The notes under the pieces are model-generated. The model ran no database searches. It was given only the letters and a program-made list of their open reading frames with translations, and had not been told where the DNA came from. Positions 6,591 through 15,763 of a stretch of DNA of 64,000 nt are shown here, one piece after another. Source of the DNA: CAZMSD01 sp964568855 (lineage in GTDB: Bacteria; CAIWAD01); contig CAZMSD010000011.1 in the NCBI GenBank assembly GCA_964568855.1, positions 1 through 64,000 on the forward strand, read 5' to 3'. Within the stretch, counting starts at the first letter, position 1; every line of letters begins with the position of its first letter. The position numbers and the translations under genes are program-made.

Positions 6591-8990
6591 TTACTTTGCT
6601 AATAGCATTTTACGTGTCTCGCGCGCGCCGTCGGCTTCCAGCGTGTAGAAATAGACGCCACTGGAAAGACCGCCGGCGTCGAAGGTCACCTGGTGCGCGC
6701 CGGCGCTCAGCGACCCTTCCTTCAGCACTGCCACTTCCTGCCCCTGCAGGTTGTAGACCTTCAGGCTGCCCGTCGCGGGCGCGGCCAGATCGAAGCGGAT
6801 CTCCGTACTGGGATTGAAGGGATTGGGGAAGTTCTGCGCCAGGTTGAAGCCGGCCGGCTCGATGCCATCGTCGACCGATGTCGAATAGAAGAAGATGCTT
6901 TCGTACTGCTCCAGGTTGTCGATGTCGATCTCTTCCACCAGCGGGGGCTCGCCCTCGGCGGCGCGGTACTCATAGCGGTAGACCCGCTCCGTGCCGTCGT
7001 CGAAGGTGAACTTGAAGGCCTGCTCGCGCAGCGGCAGGGCTCCGTGGCTGACCCACAGGCGGGTCAGGGTGGCCGCCTGCGGCGGCAGGTAGCCGTTCCA
7101 GTCTTCCTCTCCGGCGGGATCGTTGATGTAGGCGCCGTCGCCCAGGGGGCTGCCCTCCATGACGTCCCAGCCCGCGGTCATGTCGCCGCCGAACTCGTCC
7201 AGGATGTCGTGATACATCCGCAACTCGGTGAGGTAGCGCCCCTCGAGTCCCTCGTTGAAGACGTGGACCTTGTCCAGGATCCGGATGTCCTCCGGGTGTC
7301 CCGCGGTGAACCACCACTTGCGGTGGTAGGAATCGAGACCGATGTGACCGTCGGCGTCCCAGGGGGTGCCGTCGTGCGGCGGCACGTCCGCGATCGGGAC
7401 CCGCATGTAGTACATCGGATTGACCGTTTCCTCCGAGCCGTCGTTGGCGTCGTCGGTGCGAATCGAAGAACCGGCGTGCAGGTCGTGCATGTAGCTGATG
7501 TGCAGGTAGCCGTCCACCACGCTGTTGGCCAGGGTACCGAACGATTCGGAGAGGCAATCGGGAGACTCGCAGCCGGGGCTTTGGGTGTTGGTCAGGTTGA
7601 CCCGCGGACCCCAGGTCACGCCGTTGTCCGCCGAGCAGGCGGCGTAGATCTCGCCGTTGGGCATTTCATTGCCGCCCCACTCCGCCGCGCGGTCATCGTC
7701 GCTGTAGACGTTCCAGATGGCGTAGAGGTAACCGGTCTCGGGGTCGACGCCGAGCTGAGCCCGGTCCTCGGAAACGCGGAAGACGCCCGGATCCGGCGCC
7801 ACGTCGTCTTCGCCGTCGCCCGTCATCCAGCCGCCGATGTGGCCCCATTCACCGGAACCGGCGTTGTAGTGCCAGACCGAGCTGTGCACCTCGACGTTGA
7901 CGAACTCGCTGTAGAACAGGGTGTCGTTTTCCTCGTAGAGCATGGTGTCCATCATCGAGATCGGCGTGGGCCAGGCAATGTGCAACTCCGGCGTTTCCTG
8001 AAAGTCGTAGATGGCATCCATGTCGGCATAAGCCATGGCACCGAAGGGGAAGGGGGCTTCCGAATCCTCGCAGTAGTAGTTGGTCACGTTGTGAAGGTTG
8101 CCCGCCGAGATTTCCTGGTGGATGTCGTTGTTGACGTCGTTGGCCTCGTAGTAGAACACATCGTGGTGCCATTGGGGAGCGCCCGTGTCGAAATAGGGAG
8201 GACCGCAGGGCGCGTCCTGCATGAAGCAGGCGGCGGCGCCCGGGGCTTCCTTGGCGCCCGCGCAGGTGTAGGACAGGGTGTTGCTGTTGTTGGTGATCAT
8301 GACCCAGTCGTCGTCCCAGGTCATGCCGTCGGTTGAGGCATCGTAGAAGGTATCGTCGCTGTTGATGTCGGCCGAGATCATGTGGACCTTGTCCTGGTAG
8401 TCCAGCGCGATATGGGGCCAGATGACGTCGGCACCGGCATGCTGGATCATGTTGAAGGCCAGGGTGCAGCCCCCGAAGTCCACGCCGAACCAGGAGACAG
8501 CAGGCGATGAGGTATGGTTGGCCACGACGCCGCTGTTGGGAGCCAGGCCGTTGGGCGGGGCCTCGCTGGTGACTTCGTGGTTCGTGTAGCCCGCGTGCTG
8601 GTCCAGCACGTTCAGCGGACCGGTCAGGTTCAGGTCGGTGTCCACGCACCAGGCCTCCACGCGGCGCTCGGCACCCACGTTCTGCCCGCCCATGAAGGCG
8701 CCGTGAGCCACTCCGTCGGCGGAGATGGCCACCATCTTGCTCAGCGAGCCGTTGGACTGGTAGTCGTAGCGTGTCTCGCCGTACTGAACCGTCTCATAGT
8801 CGGTTTGGGGAACGGTATCCCCGAACTTGGCAGCGGCGTTGCTGGGTGTCGCATCCAGGGAGTACGGCACTCGACTCAGGTCGAGCGTGCTGGAACGATT
8901 CAGATCATGGCGACCATCGACCGGCACCATGGTGCTCGCCAGCACGGCCGTGCTCATGGCCATAGATGCAAGCATTAGGGTTTTGCGCAT
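6591..8990 (-). CDS. Secreted sialidase-fold-like protein with C-terminal sorting domain
   Basis: The 799-residue protein has a signal peptide (about residues 1-19), a long body with an Asp-box-like CSADNGVTWG motif typical of sialidase/BNR beta-propeller blades, and a C-terminal sorting domain from about residue 716 (NFPNPFNPSTEIRF, YNLQGQEVAVL, GLSSGVYFYTL). Such domains mark type IX-type cargo in FCB bacteria; C-terminal processing at the cell surface is inferred from the PorU/PorV locus here. Catalytic sialidase residues were not identified, so enzymatic activity is open. It is a tandem paralogue of the protein at 9406-11826. GAGGTG precedes the ATG, and a strong terminator lies downstream. 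Confidence 0.8.
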   Translation of the reverse strand: MRKTLMLASMAMSTAVLASTMVPVDGRHDLNRSSTLDLSRVPYSLDATPSNAAAKFGDTVPQTDYETVQYGETRYDYQSNGSLSKMVAISADGVAHGAFMGGQNVGAERRVEAWCVDTDLNLTGPLNVLDQHAGYTNHEVTSEAPPNGLAPNSGVVANHTSSPAVSWFGVDFGGCTLAFNMIQHAGADVIWPHIALDYQDKVHMISADINSDDTFYDASTDGMTWDDDWVMITNNSNTLSYTCAGAKEAPGAAACFMQDAPCGPPYFDTGAPQWHHDVFYYEANDVNNDIHQEISAGNLHNVTNYYCEDSEAPFPFGAMAYADMDAIYDFQETPELHIAWPTPISMMDTMLYEENDTLFYSEFVNVEVHSSVWHYNAGSGEWGHIGGWMTGDGEDDVAPDPGVFRVSEDRAQLGVDPETGYLYAIWNVYSDDDRAAEWGGNEMPNGEIYAACSADNGVTWGPRVNLTNTQSPGCESPDCLSESFGTLANSVVDGYLHISYMHDLHAGSSIRTDDANDGSEETVNPMYYMRVPIADVPPHDGTPWDADGHIGLDSYHRKWWFTAGHPEDIRILDKVHVFNEGLEGRYLTELRMYHDILDEFGGDMTAGWDVMEGSPLGDGAYINDPAGEEDWNGYLPPQAATLTRLWVSHGALPLREQAFKFTFDDGTERVYRYEYRAAEGEPPLVEEIDIDNLEQYESIFFYSTSVDDGIEPAGFNLAQNFPNPFNPSTEIRFDLAAPATGSLKVYNLQGQEVAVLKEGSLSAGAHQVTFDAGGLSSGVYFYTLEADGARETRKMLLAK

Positions 8991-9405
8991 TTGTGCACCT
9001 CGTTTTGTAAACGGTTTTATGTTTCAATCGGATAGCTGTTGACGAAGAAGCGACAATCTTTGATCCGACATGCGATCGATACGTCCTTACAAGGTCGGAA
9101 TTTGAGTGCAAAGAGAAAATGTGCCGCTTCTCGCAAGAGCGAGGTCGTAGAGCCTCCACGCAGCTTTGGAAATCTCGGATTCATGGGCTCTGCGAGCATG
9201 TTACCGGGCTCTCGAGTGACTCCTTCCTGGTTCAGTAGCAGGTTTCGCTGTCGAATAACCGCTGGAATCCAGGCGCCCTGCGTTTGTTGCATCTACGGAT
9301 ACTTGGCGCGGCCTCGGATTCGCTGCCGCCATGGATCAACGGCGCGCAGTCAGCTATGGTACCACAATCAACCGGCATTGCGCGTCCGTTGCATCCGCGT
9401 CAGAA
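8991..9405. other. Intergenic region between tandem paralogues
   Basis: About 415 bp with no supported gene. It separates the two minus-strand paralogues and must contain the promoter of the 6591-8990 gene. I see no strong hairpin terminator after the upstream paralogue. Confidence 0.5.
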
Positions 9406-11826
9406 TTACCTCACCAGCAGCATCTTGCGCGTCGCGCTGTGAGCCCCGACCTCCAGTGTGCAAAAGTAGACTCCGCTGGAAAGACCACTGGCGTCGAAGA
9501 CCACCTGGTGCGAGCCCGCGCTCAGCGACCCCTCCTTCAGTACCGCCACTTCCTGGCCCTGCAGGTTGTAGACCTTCAGGCTGCCATGGGCGGGTGCCTC
9601 CAGCTCGAAGCGGATCTCCGTACTGGGATTGAAGGGATTGGGAAAGTTCTGGACCAGGTGGAAGCCGGCCGGCTGCGGAGCATCCTCGACGGCAACCGCC
9701 CAGAAGACGAGCCGCTCATACTGTTCGAGATTGTCGATGTCGATCTCTTCCACCAGCGGGGGCTGGCCCTCGGCGGCCCGGTATTCGTAGCGATAAACGC
9801 GCTCCGTGCCGTTGCCGAAGCTGAACTTGAAGGCCTGCTCCTGGAGCGGGTAAGCCGAATGGTCCACCCAGACTCTGGCCAGCGCTACGCTCCGGGCGGG
9901 AATCCAGCCGTCCCAGTCCTCTTCCGTCGGCAAGCCGATGTACTCGCAATTACCCATGGGGCTTCCCGTGCTGCCGTCCTCGCCCAGCAGCATTTCCCAA
10001 CCGGCCTCGAATTCCCCGCTGAAGTCGTCCAGGGGATCGTGATACATGATCACCGAGTCCAGCCGCACGGCCTCCCGGCATTCGTTGAAGACGTGGATCT
10101 TGTCCATGATCCTCACGGTTTCGGGATGACCGTCGGTGAACCACCAGGTGCGGCGGTAATCGACGAGACCGATGTGACCCTCCGCGTCCCAGGGCGTTCC
10201 GTCGTGGGGCGGAACGTCTTCCACCGGCACCCGCATGTAGACCCAGGGGTTGATCGTTTCCTCCGAGCCGTCGTTTTCGTCGTCGGCGCGGATGAAAGAA
10301 CCGGCATGAAGGTCCTCCAGGTAGCTGATGTGCAGGTAGCCGTCCCGCACATCCTCGGCCAGGGAGGCGAAGGTTTCGGAAAGGCAGTCCGGAGCCTCGC
10401 AGCCGGGAGTGGGCGTGTTGGTCAGGTTGACCCGCGGTCCCCAGCTCTGGCCGTTGTCCGCCGAGCAGGCGGCGTAGATCTCGCCGTTGGGCATCTCGTT
10501 GCCGCCCCATTCCGCCGCGCGATCGTCGTCGCTGTAGACGTTCCAGACCGCGTAGAGCAACCCTGAATCGCCGTCGACGCCGAGTTGCGGGCGGTCCTGT
10601 GATACGCGGAAGACGCCCGGATCCGGCGCCGCGTCGTCTTCGCCGTCGCCGGTCAGCCAGCCCGCGATGTGGCTCCACGCCTCCGTGTCGACATTGTAGT
10701 GCCAGATCGCGCTGTGCATGTTCACGTTGGCGAACAGGAAATAGAAGGTCGTGTCATTCACCTCGTAGAGCATGGTATCGATCAGCGAGACCGGCGTGGG
10801 CCAGGCGATGTGCAGCTGAGGATCGACCTGGCGGTCGTAGATTCCGTCCATGTCGGCGTAGGCAAGAGTGCCGAAAGCGAAGGGGGTGGAGGAATCCTCG
10901 CAATGGTAGTCGGTCACGTTGTGGAAGTCGCCCGCCGAAATCTCCTGCTGGAGATCGTTGCTCGCGTCGTCGGCCTCGACGTAATACACGTCGTGATGCC
11001 ATTGCGGGGCCAGGGTTTCAAAGGCGATGGGGCCGCAGGGGGCATTCTGCATGAACAGAGCCGCCGCACCGGGAGCGTTCTTGGCGGCCGTCATGGCATA
11101 CGACAAGGTGTTGCTGTTGTTGGTAATCGGCATCCAGCCCCCGTCCCAGACCGGGACTTCGTAGGGGTTCGTGGAGGAATCGTAGAGTACGTCCTCGCTG
11201 TTGTAGTCGCCTGAGATCATGTGGAGCTTGTCCTGGTAGTCCATGGCGATGTGCGGCCAGATGATGTCGACGCCTTCGTGCTGGAACATCTCGAATGCCA
11301 GGGTGCATCCGCCGAAATCCACCCCGAACCAGGAAGCCGCCGGCGCCGAGGTGTGGTGGGCCACGACGCCGCTGTTGGGCGGGAAGCCGTTGGGCGGAGC
11401 TTCGGATGTGACGGCATGGGTCGTGTAACCCGCATGCTGGTCCATCACGTTCAGTGGACCGATCGGGATCGTATCGGGATCCAGGCACCAGGCTTCCACG
11501 CGTCGTTCGGCGTCCACGTTCTGTCCGCCCATGAAAGACCCGTGGACCACGCCGTCGGAGGAGACGGCCAGCATCTTACCCAGCGACCCGTTGTGCTGAT
11601 AATCGTAGCGTGTCTCGCCGATTTGCACCGCTTCGTCCGTCCGGGCTAGGGACAGACCGTGTTTAGCAGGCACCTCTGGGGTCGTTGATTCTCCCGCGTA
11701 TGGAACAATGTCCAGGTTCACGGAGCTCTTCCGCGCCAGTTCAAAACGATCTTCCGCCGGAAACATGACGCTCGCCAGGACCGCGGGACAGATCGCCAGG
11801 CAGGTGAGAACTGCTGATTTGAACAT
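9406..11826 (-). CDS. Secreted sialidase-fold-like protein with C-terminal sorting domain (paralogue)
   Basis: The 806-residue protein is colinear with its neighbour at 6591-8990: shared GETRYDYQ, MGGQNV, WFGVDFGGCTLAF, an Asp-box-like CSADNGQSWG and a sorting domain from about residue 723 (NFPNPFNPSTEIRF). I begin at ATG 11826 (MFKSAVLTCLA), which has GGAGGTG upstream and gives a clean signal peptide ending near LASVM; the 40 residues upstream in the longer frame are arginine rich and not signal-like. Differences concentrate in the N-terminus and in loops, while the sorting domains are nearly identical, suggesting recent duplication or gene conversion. Cell-surface or secreted location is inferred; substrate unknown. 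Confidence 0.8.
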   Translation of the reverse strand: MFKSAVLTCLAICPAVLASVMFPAEDRFELARKSSVNLDIVPYAGESTTPEVPAKHGLSLARTDEAVQIGETRYDYQHNGSLGKMLAVSSDGVVHGSFMGGQNVDAERRVEAWCLDPDTIPIGPLNVMDQHAGYTTHAVTSEAPPNGFPPNSGVVAHHTSAPAASWFGVDFGGCTLAFEMFQHEGVDIIWPHIAMDYQDKLHMISGDYNSEDVLYDSSTNPYEVPVWDGGWMPITNNSNTLSYAMTAAKNAPGAAALFMQNAPCGPIAFETLAPQWHHDVYYVEADDASNDLQQEISAGDFHNVTDYHCEDSSTPFAFGTLAYADMDGIYDRQVDPQLHIAWPTPVSLIDTMLYEVNDTTFYFLFANVNMHSAIWHYNVDTEAWSHIAGWLTGDGEDDAAPDPGVFRVSQDRPQLGVDGDSGLLYAVWNVYSDDDRAAEWGGNEMPNGEIYAACSADNGQSWGPRVNLTNTPTPGCEAPDCLSETFASLAEDVRDGYLHISYLEDLHAGSFIRADDENDGSEETINPWVYMRVPVEDVPPHDGTPWDAEGHIGLVDYRRTWWFTDGHPETVRIMDKIHVFNECREAVRLDSVIMYHDPLDDFSGEFEAGWEMLLGEDGSTGSPMGNCEYIGLPTEEDWDGWIPARSVALARVWVDHSAYPLQEQAFKFSFGNGTERVYRYEYRAAEGQPPLVEEIDIDNLEQYERLVFWAVAVEDAPQPAGFHLVQNFPNPFNPSTEIRFELEAPAHGSLKVYNLQGQEVAVLKEGSLSAGSHQVVFDASGLSSGVYFCTLEVGAHSATRKMLLVR

Positions 11827-12145
11827 GATGCACCTCCGTTTTGTAGAGGCCAGGTTCAGTAGTTCGTTCTGGAATGGAATGCCGGCAGGTGAACGCCGCT
11901 CCGGCGGCCGGTTCTCGACTCGCCTGCGTTCCTCGGGAGGCTTCACCGTGATCGCCGAGATGAATTCACATCATCGACGGATACTTTGGTTCAGTACTTC
12001 GCTGATGCAACTTGCGTACCAGTTCAAATTGCAGTGATCCCGGGACTTCAATGTGAGGAAAGTGCTACAGGTGTAAGGATTCCAGCGTCGGGAGTATACA
12101 GTTTCGCGTTGGCGGTCGCAGTTATTGCTTTCGCAAAGAGTCTAA
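11827..12145. other. Intergenic region upstream of the secreted paralogue
   Basis: About 320 bp with slightly lower GC and no supported gene. It separates the end of the cell-wall operon (stop at 12146) from the start of the 9406-11826 gene and should carry the latter's promoter. Confidence 0.5.
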
Positions 12146-13879
12146 TCAGGAATCGATTCCCCCGCGGGTCAGCAGCCAGAGATCGCTGCCGCTGAACTCG
12201 TAGCGCTGGTTGTCCGCTGTGACGGTCAGACGACGCGGCCAGCTTCGGGCGCGAACGTAGCTGCGGGCGCATTCGTCCACGAGTTCCAGGACCAGCGCGG
12301 CAGGTGTTCCGTCCTCCACCTGCAGTTCCAGACCGGCCCTGGTTTCGATCACGCTCACCGGCAGACGTCCCCGGCGAATCGCCTCGCGCAGGATGTCGGC
12401 GGGCAGACGTCCCGCGGACTCGGCCAGCCGGCTGGCGGGATCCTGCCGCCCTAAAGTGCTCCCGGGAATGGTCGCGAAGAAGACCTCGGGACTGAAAATG
12501 CGCAGGCCGGCCTCGAGGATCCTGCGCACCGGTCCCGGTTGCCGCTCCAGGGGCAACAGGGCGGCGGAGACCGGGTTGATCCGCCGCGGAGGATCGTGCA
12601 TCACGACCAGGCCTCCCCGGACAATTGCCTGGTGTGTATCACCCGCATCGTCGTCCACCCGCAGCCGTGTTTCATCCGGCAGGTCGGCCAGGCCCAAGGC
12701 CCCGTCGCGGGGCAGCCAGTGGACGCCCTTGTGGCGAATCGCCCCCGCCATGGCCCGCGCCCGCAGACGCAGGTCCGCCTCGCCGTCGGCGGGCTGCAGC
12801 TCGTCCAGGACGCGGCGCAGGCCGCTTCCCCCGGCGACCCGCAGGGAGTCCAGGTCCCTGATCAGAAACTCGAGCCGCTTGACCGCCTCAAGACTCGCGG
12901 GCATGGATGCCTGGTCGCGCTCGCGAAGTACGCTCCCGACCAGGCTCAGCGAGTCGGCCTCCGGGCGCGCGAAGGCGGCCACGCTCGTCACGAGCCTGCT
13001 TGTGACACGCCGTCCTTCATTCGTCGCTCGGCCTTCTTCACCACCCGGCGGGCGCTTCACGGTACCGTGGCGCAACTCTAGCGTGCGTCGCATGCTCTGC
13101 AGCTCTTCGACGGAACGCCGCTGCCCGGCGGGCAGATGTCTCCAGGCCTGCTGTGCCAGCGCTTCCAGGCGGTCCACGTCTTCCAGCAGCTGCCGAAGGA
13201 TTTTGTCCGACAGCGAGGCCTGCCGCAGGGCCGATTGGAGACGCAACTCCAGGCCCGCGGTCTCGGTCTGCAACTCGGCCGCCAGCCGGGTCCTGCCGGT
13301 TCGCTCTCCCGGCAGGTCCTTCAGGATCAGCCAGCCGGCGATTCCAGCCAGGAGCAGCACGACCACCGCCAGGGCAATGCGAAGAGATCGAGTCTTCAGA
13401 ATACTCGCCGCAGCAGCGCGCCCGGCTGTCCGATCCTTACTGTGATGAATCGAATCCGCCCGCTCGCCGGGATCGATTTCCCGGAAGCCGGTCCCTTCCT
13501 CGAGTACGATCTCCCGCGCATTTCCTGTTGCAGCTTCGTCGAGTTTCCGTCTGCGCCGTCTCTTGCCTGCCGGCTGAGCGGGCGTTTCTTCTGTTCGCTT
13601 TTCCTCTTCGGGCTCTGGTTCCTCCCACAGGGGATGGCGCGTGTCACCGGTCAGGTCCTCGGGCTCGACCTTTTCCATCTGCAGGGACAGGCCCTGCAGC
13701 TCGAACTCCCGCCGAAGCCCGACCACCTCGGACAGGTTGCGCTCCTTTAGCACGATGAAGGGAGGCCGGCGCAGGGCGCGCCGCAGAACCCCCTCCTTCA
13801 CGCCGGTGACGGCCCCCAGGCGGCGGATGATCCGCTGGTCCCGCGTCACGTCCATCAGATAGAGGTTGTAGCGCGCCAT
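12146..13879 (-). CDS. Single-pass membrane protein with L7/L12-like N-terminal domain
   Basis: The 577-residue protein is not recognised as a named family. Residues 1-75 resemble the ribosomal L7/L12 C-terminal fold (a helix with RRLGAVTGVKEGVLRRAL, then PPFIVLKERNLSEV and REFELQGLSLQ). A charged Glu/Lys linker follows, then one transmembrane segment near residues 168-188 (ALAVVVLLLAGIAGWLIL) and a long Arg/Leu/Glu-rich helical region. The last 200 residues look like a compact alpha/beta domain. It closes the nine-gene operon, 15 nt after the M28 peptidase gene, so a role in envelope biogenesis or signalling is only a contextual guess. Confidence 0.6.
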   Translation of the reverse strand: MARYNLYLMDVTRDQRIIRRLGAVTGVKEGVLRRALRRPPFIVLKERNLSEVVGLRREFELQGLSLQMEKVEPEDLTGDTRHPLWEEPEPEEEKRTEETPAQPAGKRRRRRKLDEAATGNAREIVLEEGTGFREIDPGERADSIHHSKDRTAGRAAAASILKTRSLRIALAVVVLLLAGIAGWLILKDLPGERTGRTRLAAELQTETAGLELRLQSALRQASLSDKILRQLLEDVDRLEALAQQAWRHLPAGQRRSVEELQSMRRTLELRHGTVKRPPGGEEGRATNEGRRVTSRLVTSVAAFARPEADSLSLVGSVLRERDQASMPASLEAVKRLEFLIRDLDSLRVAGGSGLRRVLDELQPADGEADLRLRARAMAGAIRHKGVHWLPRDGALGLADLPDETRLRVDDDAGDTHQAIVRGGLVVMHDPPRRINPVSAALLPLERQPGPVRRILEAGLRIFSPEVFFATIPGSTLGRQDPASRLAESAGRLPADILREAIRRGRLPVSVIETRAGLELQVEDGTPAALVLELVDECARSYVRARSWPRRLTVTADNQRYEFSGSDLWLLTRGGIDS

Positions 13880-13894
13880 CCTGAAGTGCCGATC

Positions 13895-15763
13895 TTAGTC
13901 GGTGTTCCGCTCGCCGAGTATCACCTCCACGCGCAGCGGGCGCTCGTCCCGCAGCACGCCGACGGTCAGTGTGTCACCCGGCCGGTAGTGCCGGATGGCA
14001 AAGGCGTAATCGTGAATGTTGTCCACGCCGAAACGGCCGAAGGAGGTGATCAGGTCCCCCTGGCGCAGTCCCGCCGCTGCGGCCGGCGAGTTCTCCCGCA
14101 CGCCGTTCACAGGCAGGCCCTCTCCCCCGGCGCTCATGTAGCCGGGAATGATGCCGATGGCCGCACGGATTTTCCCCGTTCCACGCGCGCGACTCGCCGT
14201 CTTGCCTCCCGCCGCGCCGGAAACCGATGTTCTCCCGCCCAGCGGATCGAAGCCCGCGTCCGCAACCGCGGACAGGTAGCGTTTCAGGAAGGCTCGTATG
14301 CGCGGCAGCTCCGCCAGGTTCAACTTATCGAACGTGTCACCGGGTCGGTGGTAATCCTCGTGCGTTCCGGTGAAGAGCATCACGGACGGAATGCCCTGCT
14401 TGGCGAATGGACTGTGATCCCCGGCGTCCAGCACGCCCTCTCCCGAGTGCAGTTCGATCCCGTGTTCCGCCGCCAGGGATCCGGCCAGACTGTCCAGGCC
14501 CGGGGCTTCGCGCCCGCCCAGCAGCAGCAGCCGGGAATCGCGCAGGCGGCCCACCATGTCCATGTTGACCATGCAGACCGGCGCCGCCAATCCCCCGGGC
14601 AGGCGGTCGGCCAGCCGGCGTGCCCCCAGCATCCCCAGTTCTTCGGCACCGAAACAGGCAAACAGGATCCTCCTGGAGCCTGTTCGTCCTAGGTCGGCAT
14701 TGGCCAGGTCCTCCGCCAGAGCCAGCAGCATGGCCGTTCCGGAGGCGTTGTCGTCGGCCCCGGGATGGATCTCGCCCCGGCCGTCCGCCCCGCGCCCCAG
14801 GTGGTCGTAGTGGGCGCCAGCCAGGAACCACTCGCGTTCCTCTTCCGCCGGGCCGTCCTCGCCGGGCAGGAGGCCCAGCACGTTCCAGGCCCGCCGCCAA
14901 TCGCACCTGGAATCCATCCGCAGGGACAGGGCGACAGGCTGCCCTCGGTTCTCCGCGGACTCAAGAGCCAGGGGCAACGGTGTCCGAAGGCGGTTCATTC
15001 GTGATACATAGCCGCGGAGGGTCAAGCCGGAACCCTCGAGCAGTCGATCGGTCAGGGCCTCGGAAACGGCTACCAGCGGGATTCCGCGGGGTCCGAAGCG
15101 CCAGTCCGGACCGCTGTCGTCAATCGCCGTCGAGGCCTCCCGGAAGGGGCTGGCGGCCAGCAGCAGGGCCAGGGCGCCGCGCTTCTCGGCCTCCGCGATC
15201 TTGCGGTTCAGATCGTAGTACACCGCCCACCTCTCGTCCGGTCGCTCGCCCCGCGGCCCGCCGCGCAGGACCAGCAGGATCCTGCCGCCCGGGTCCAGGT
15301 CGCCGTAATCGTCCCAGCCCAGGTCCGGCGCATGAATCCCGTAGCCGCAGACGACCACCTCGCCGCGGGCTTCCCCCGGTGCGGACGCGTCGAGCGCCAT
15401 CCAATCCGACGGGGGCGCGGCTTGGGCATCGACCGCGGGGCGGTCCGTTCCGCTCACGAATTCGAAGCGGCTTCCCGGTCCATGTGTCACGGAGGCCACG
15501 AATTCGAACTCCTGCAGGTGCCCGTCCATCCCGGGAGGAGTCTCCAGGCCGATCGCCCGGAAGAGGCTGTCCAGCAGCAGGGCCGTTCGCTCGGCGCCGG
15601 GTTGGCCCGAGCGCCTGCCCTCGAAAGCCGGGGAGGAAAGGGTGCGGATCAACTTAACGGGATCTATCGCGCCCTCGGCTGGCGCTCCGCCGACGATTCC
15701 CCCGCACGCGAATGCCAGCAGCAAGGACGCCGCCGCCCAGCGGCCGAGAGCGCAGCGGATCAT
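13895..15763 (-). CDS. M28-family zinc aminopeptidase with C-terminal PDZ domain
   Basis: The 622-residue protein has a signal peptide, a protease-associated-like insert (about residues 115-260) and an M28 catalytic core. Visible ligands and catalytic residues are AHYDHLG (His318, Asp320), GADDNASG (Asp336), FGAEELGMLG (Glu373/374), NMDMVGR (Asp401) and a late His in HEDYHRPGDT. A PDZ-like domain fills the last 90 residues (GLRQGDLITSFG). It should trim peptides from the N-terminus in the periplasm or outside the cell. Its start overlaps the SPOR gene stop (ATGA), so it is translated with the cell-wall operon. Confidence 0.88.
   Translation of the reverse strand: MIRCALGRWAAASLLLAFACGGIVGGAPAEGAIDPVKLIRTLSSPAFEGRRSGQPGAERTALLLDSLFRAIGLETPPGMDGHLQEFEFVASVTHGPGSRFEFVSGTDRPAVDAQAAPPSDWMALDASAPGEARGEVVVCGYGIHAPDLGWDDYGDLDPGGRILLVLRGGPRGERPDERWAVYYDLNRKIAEAEKRGALALLLAASPFREASTAIDDSGPDWRFGPRGIPLVAVSEALTDRLLEGSGLTLRGYVSRMNRLRTPLPLALESAENRGQPVALSLRMDSRCDWRRAWNVLGLLPGEDGPAEEEREWFLAGAHYDHLGRGADGRGEIHPGADDNASGTAMLLALAEDLANADLGRTGSRRILFACFGAEELGMLGARRLADRLPGGLAAPVCMVNMDMVGRLRDSRLLLLGGREAPGLDSLAGSLAAEHGIELHSGEGVLDAGDHSPFAKQGIPSVMLFTGTHEDYHRPGDTFDKLNLAELPRIRAFLKRYLSAVADAGFDPLGGRTSVSGAAGGKTASRARGTGKIRAAIGIIPGYMSAGGEGLPVNGVRENSPAAAAGLRQGDLITSFGRFGVDNIHDYAFAIRHYRPGDTLTVGVLRDERPLRVEVILGERNTD

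Noticed and set aside
6693..8336. Long open frame on the plus strand antisense to the secreted paralogue
   Set aside because: High GC leaves the opposite strand free of stops; the composition is biased, there is no ribosome binding site, and the minus-strand gene has domains and motifs.
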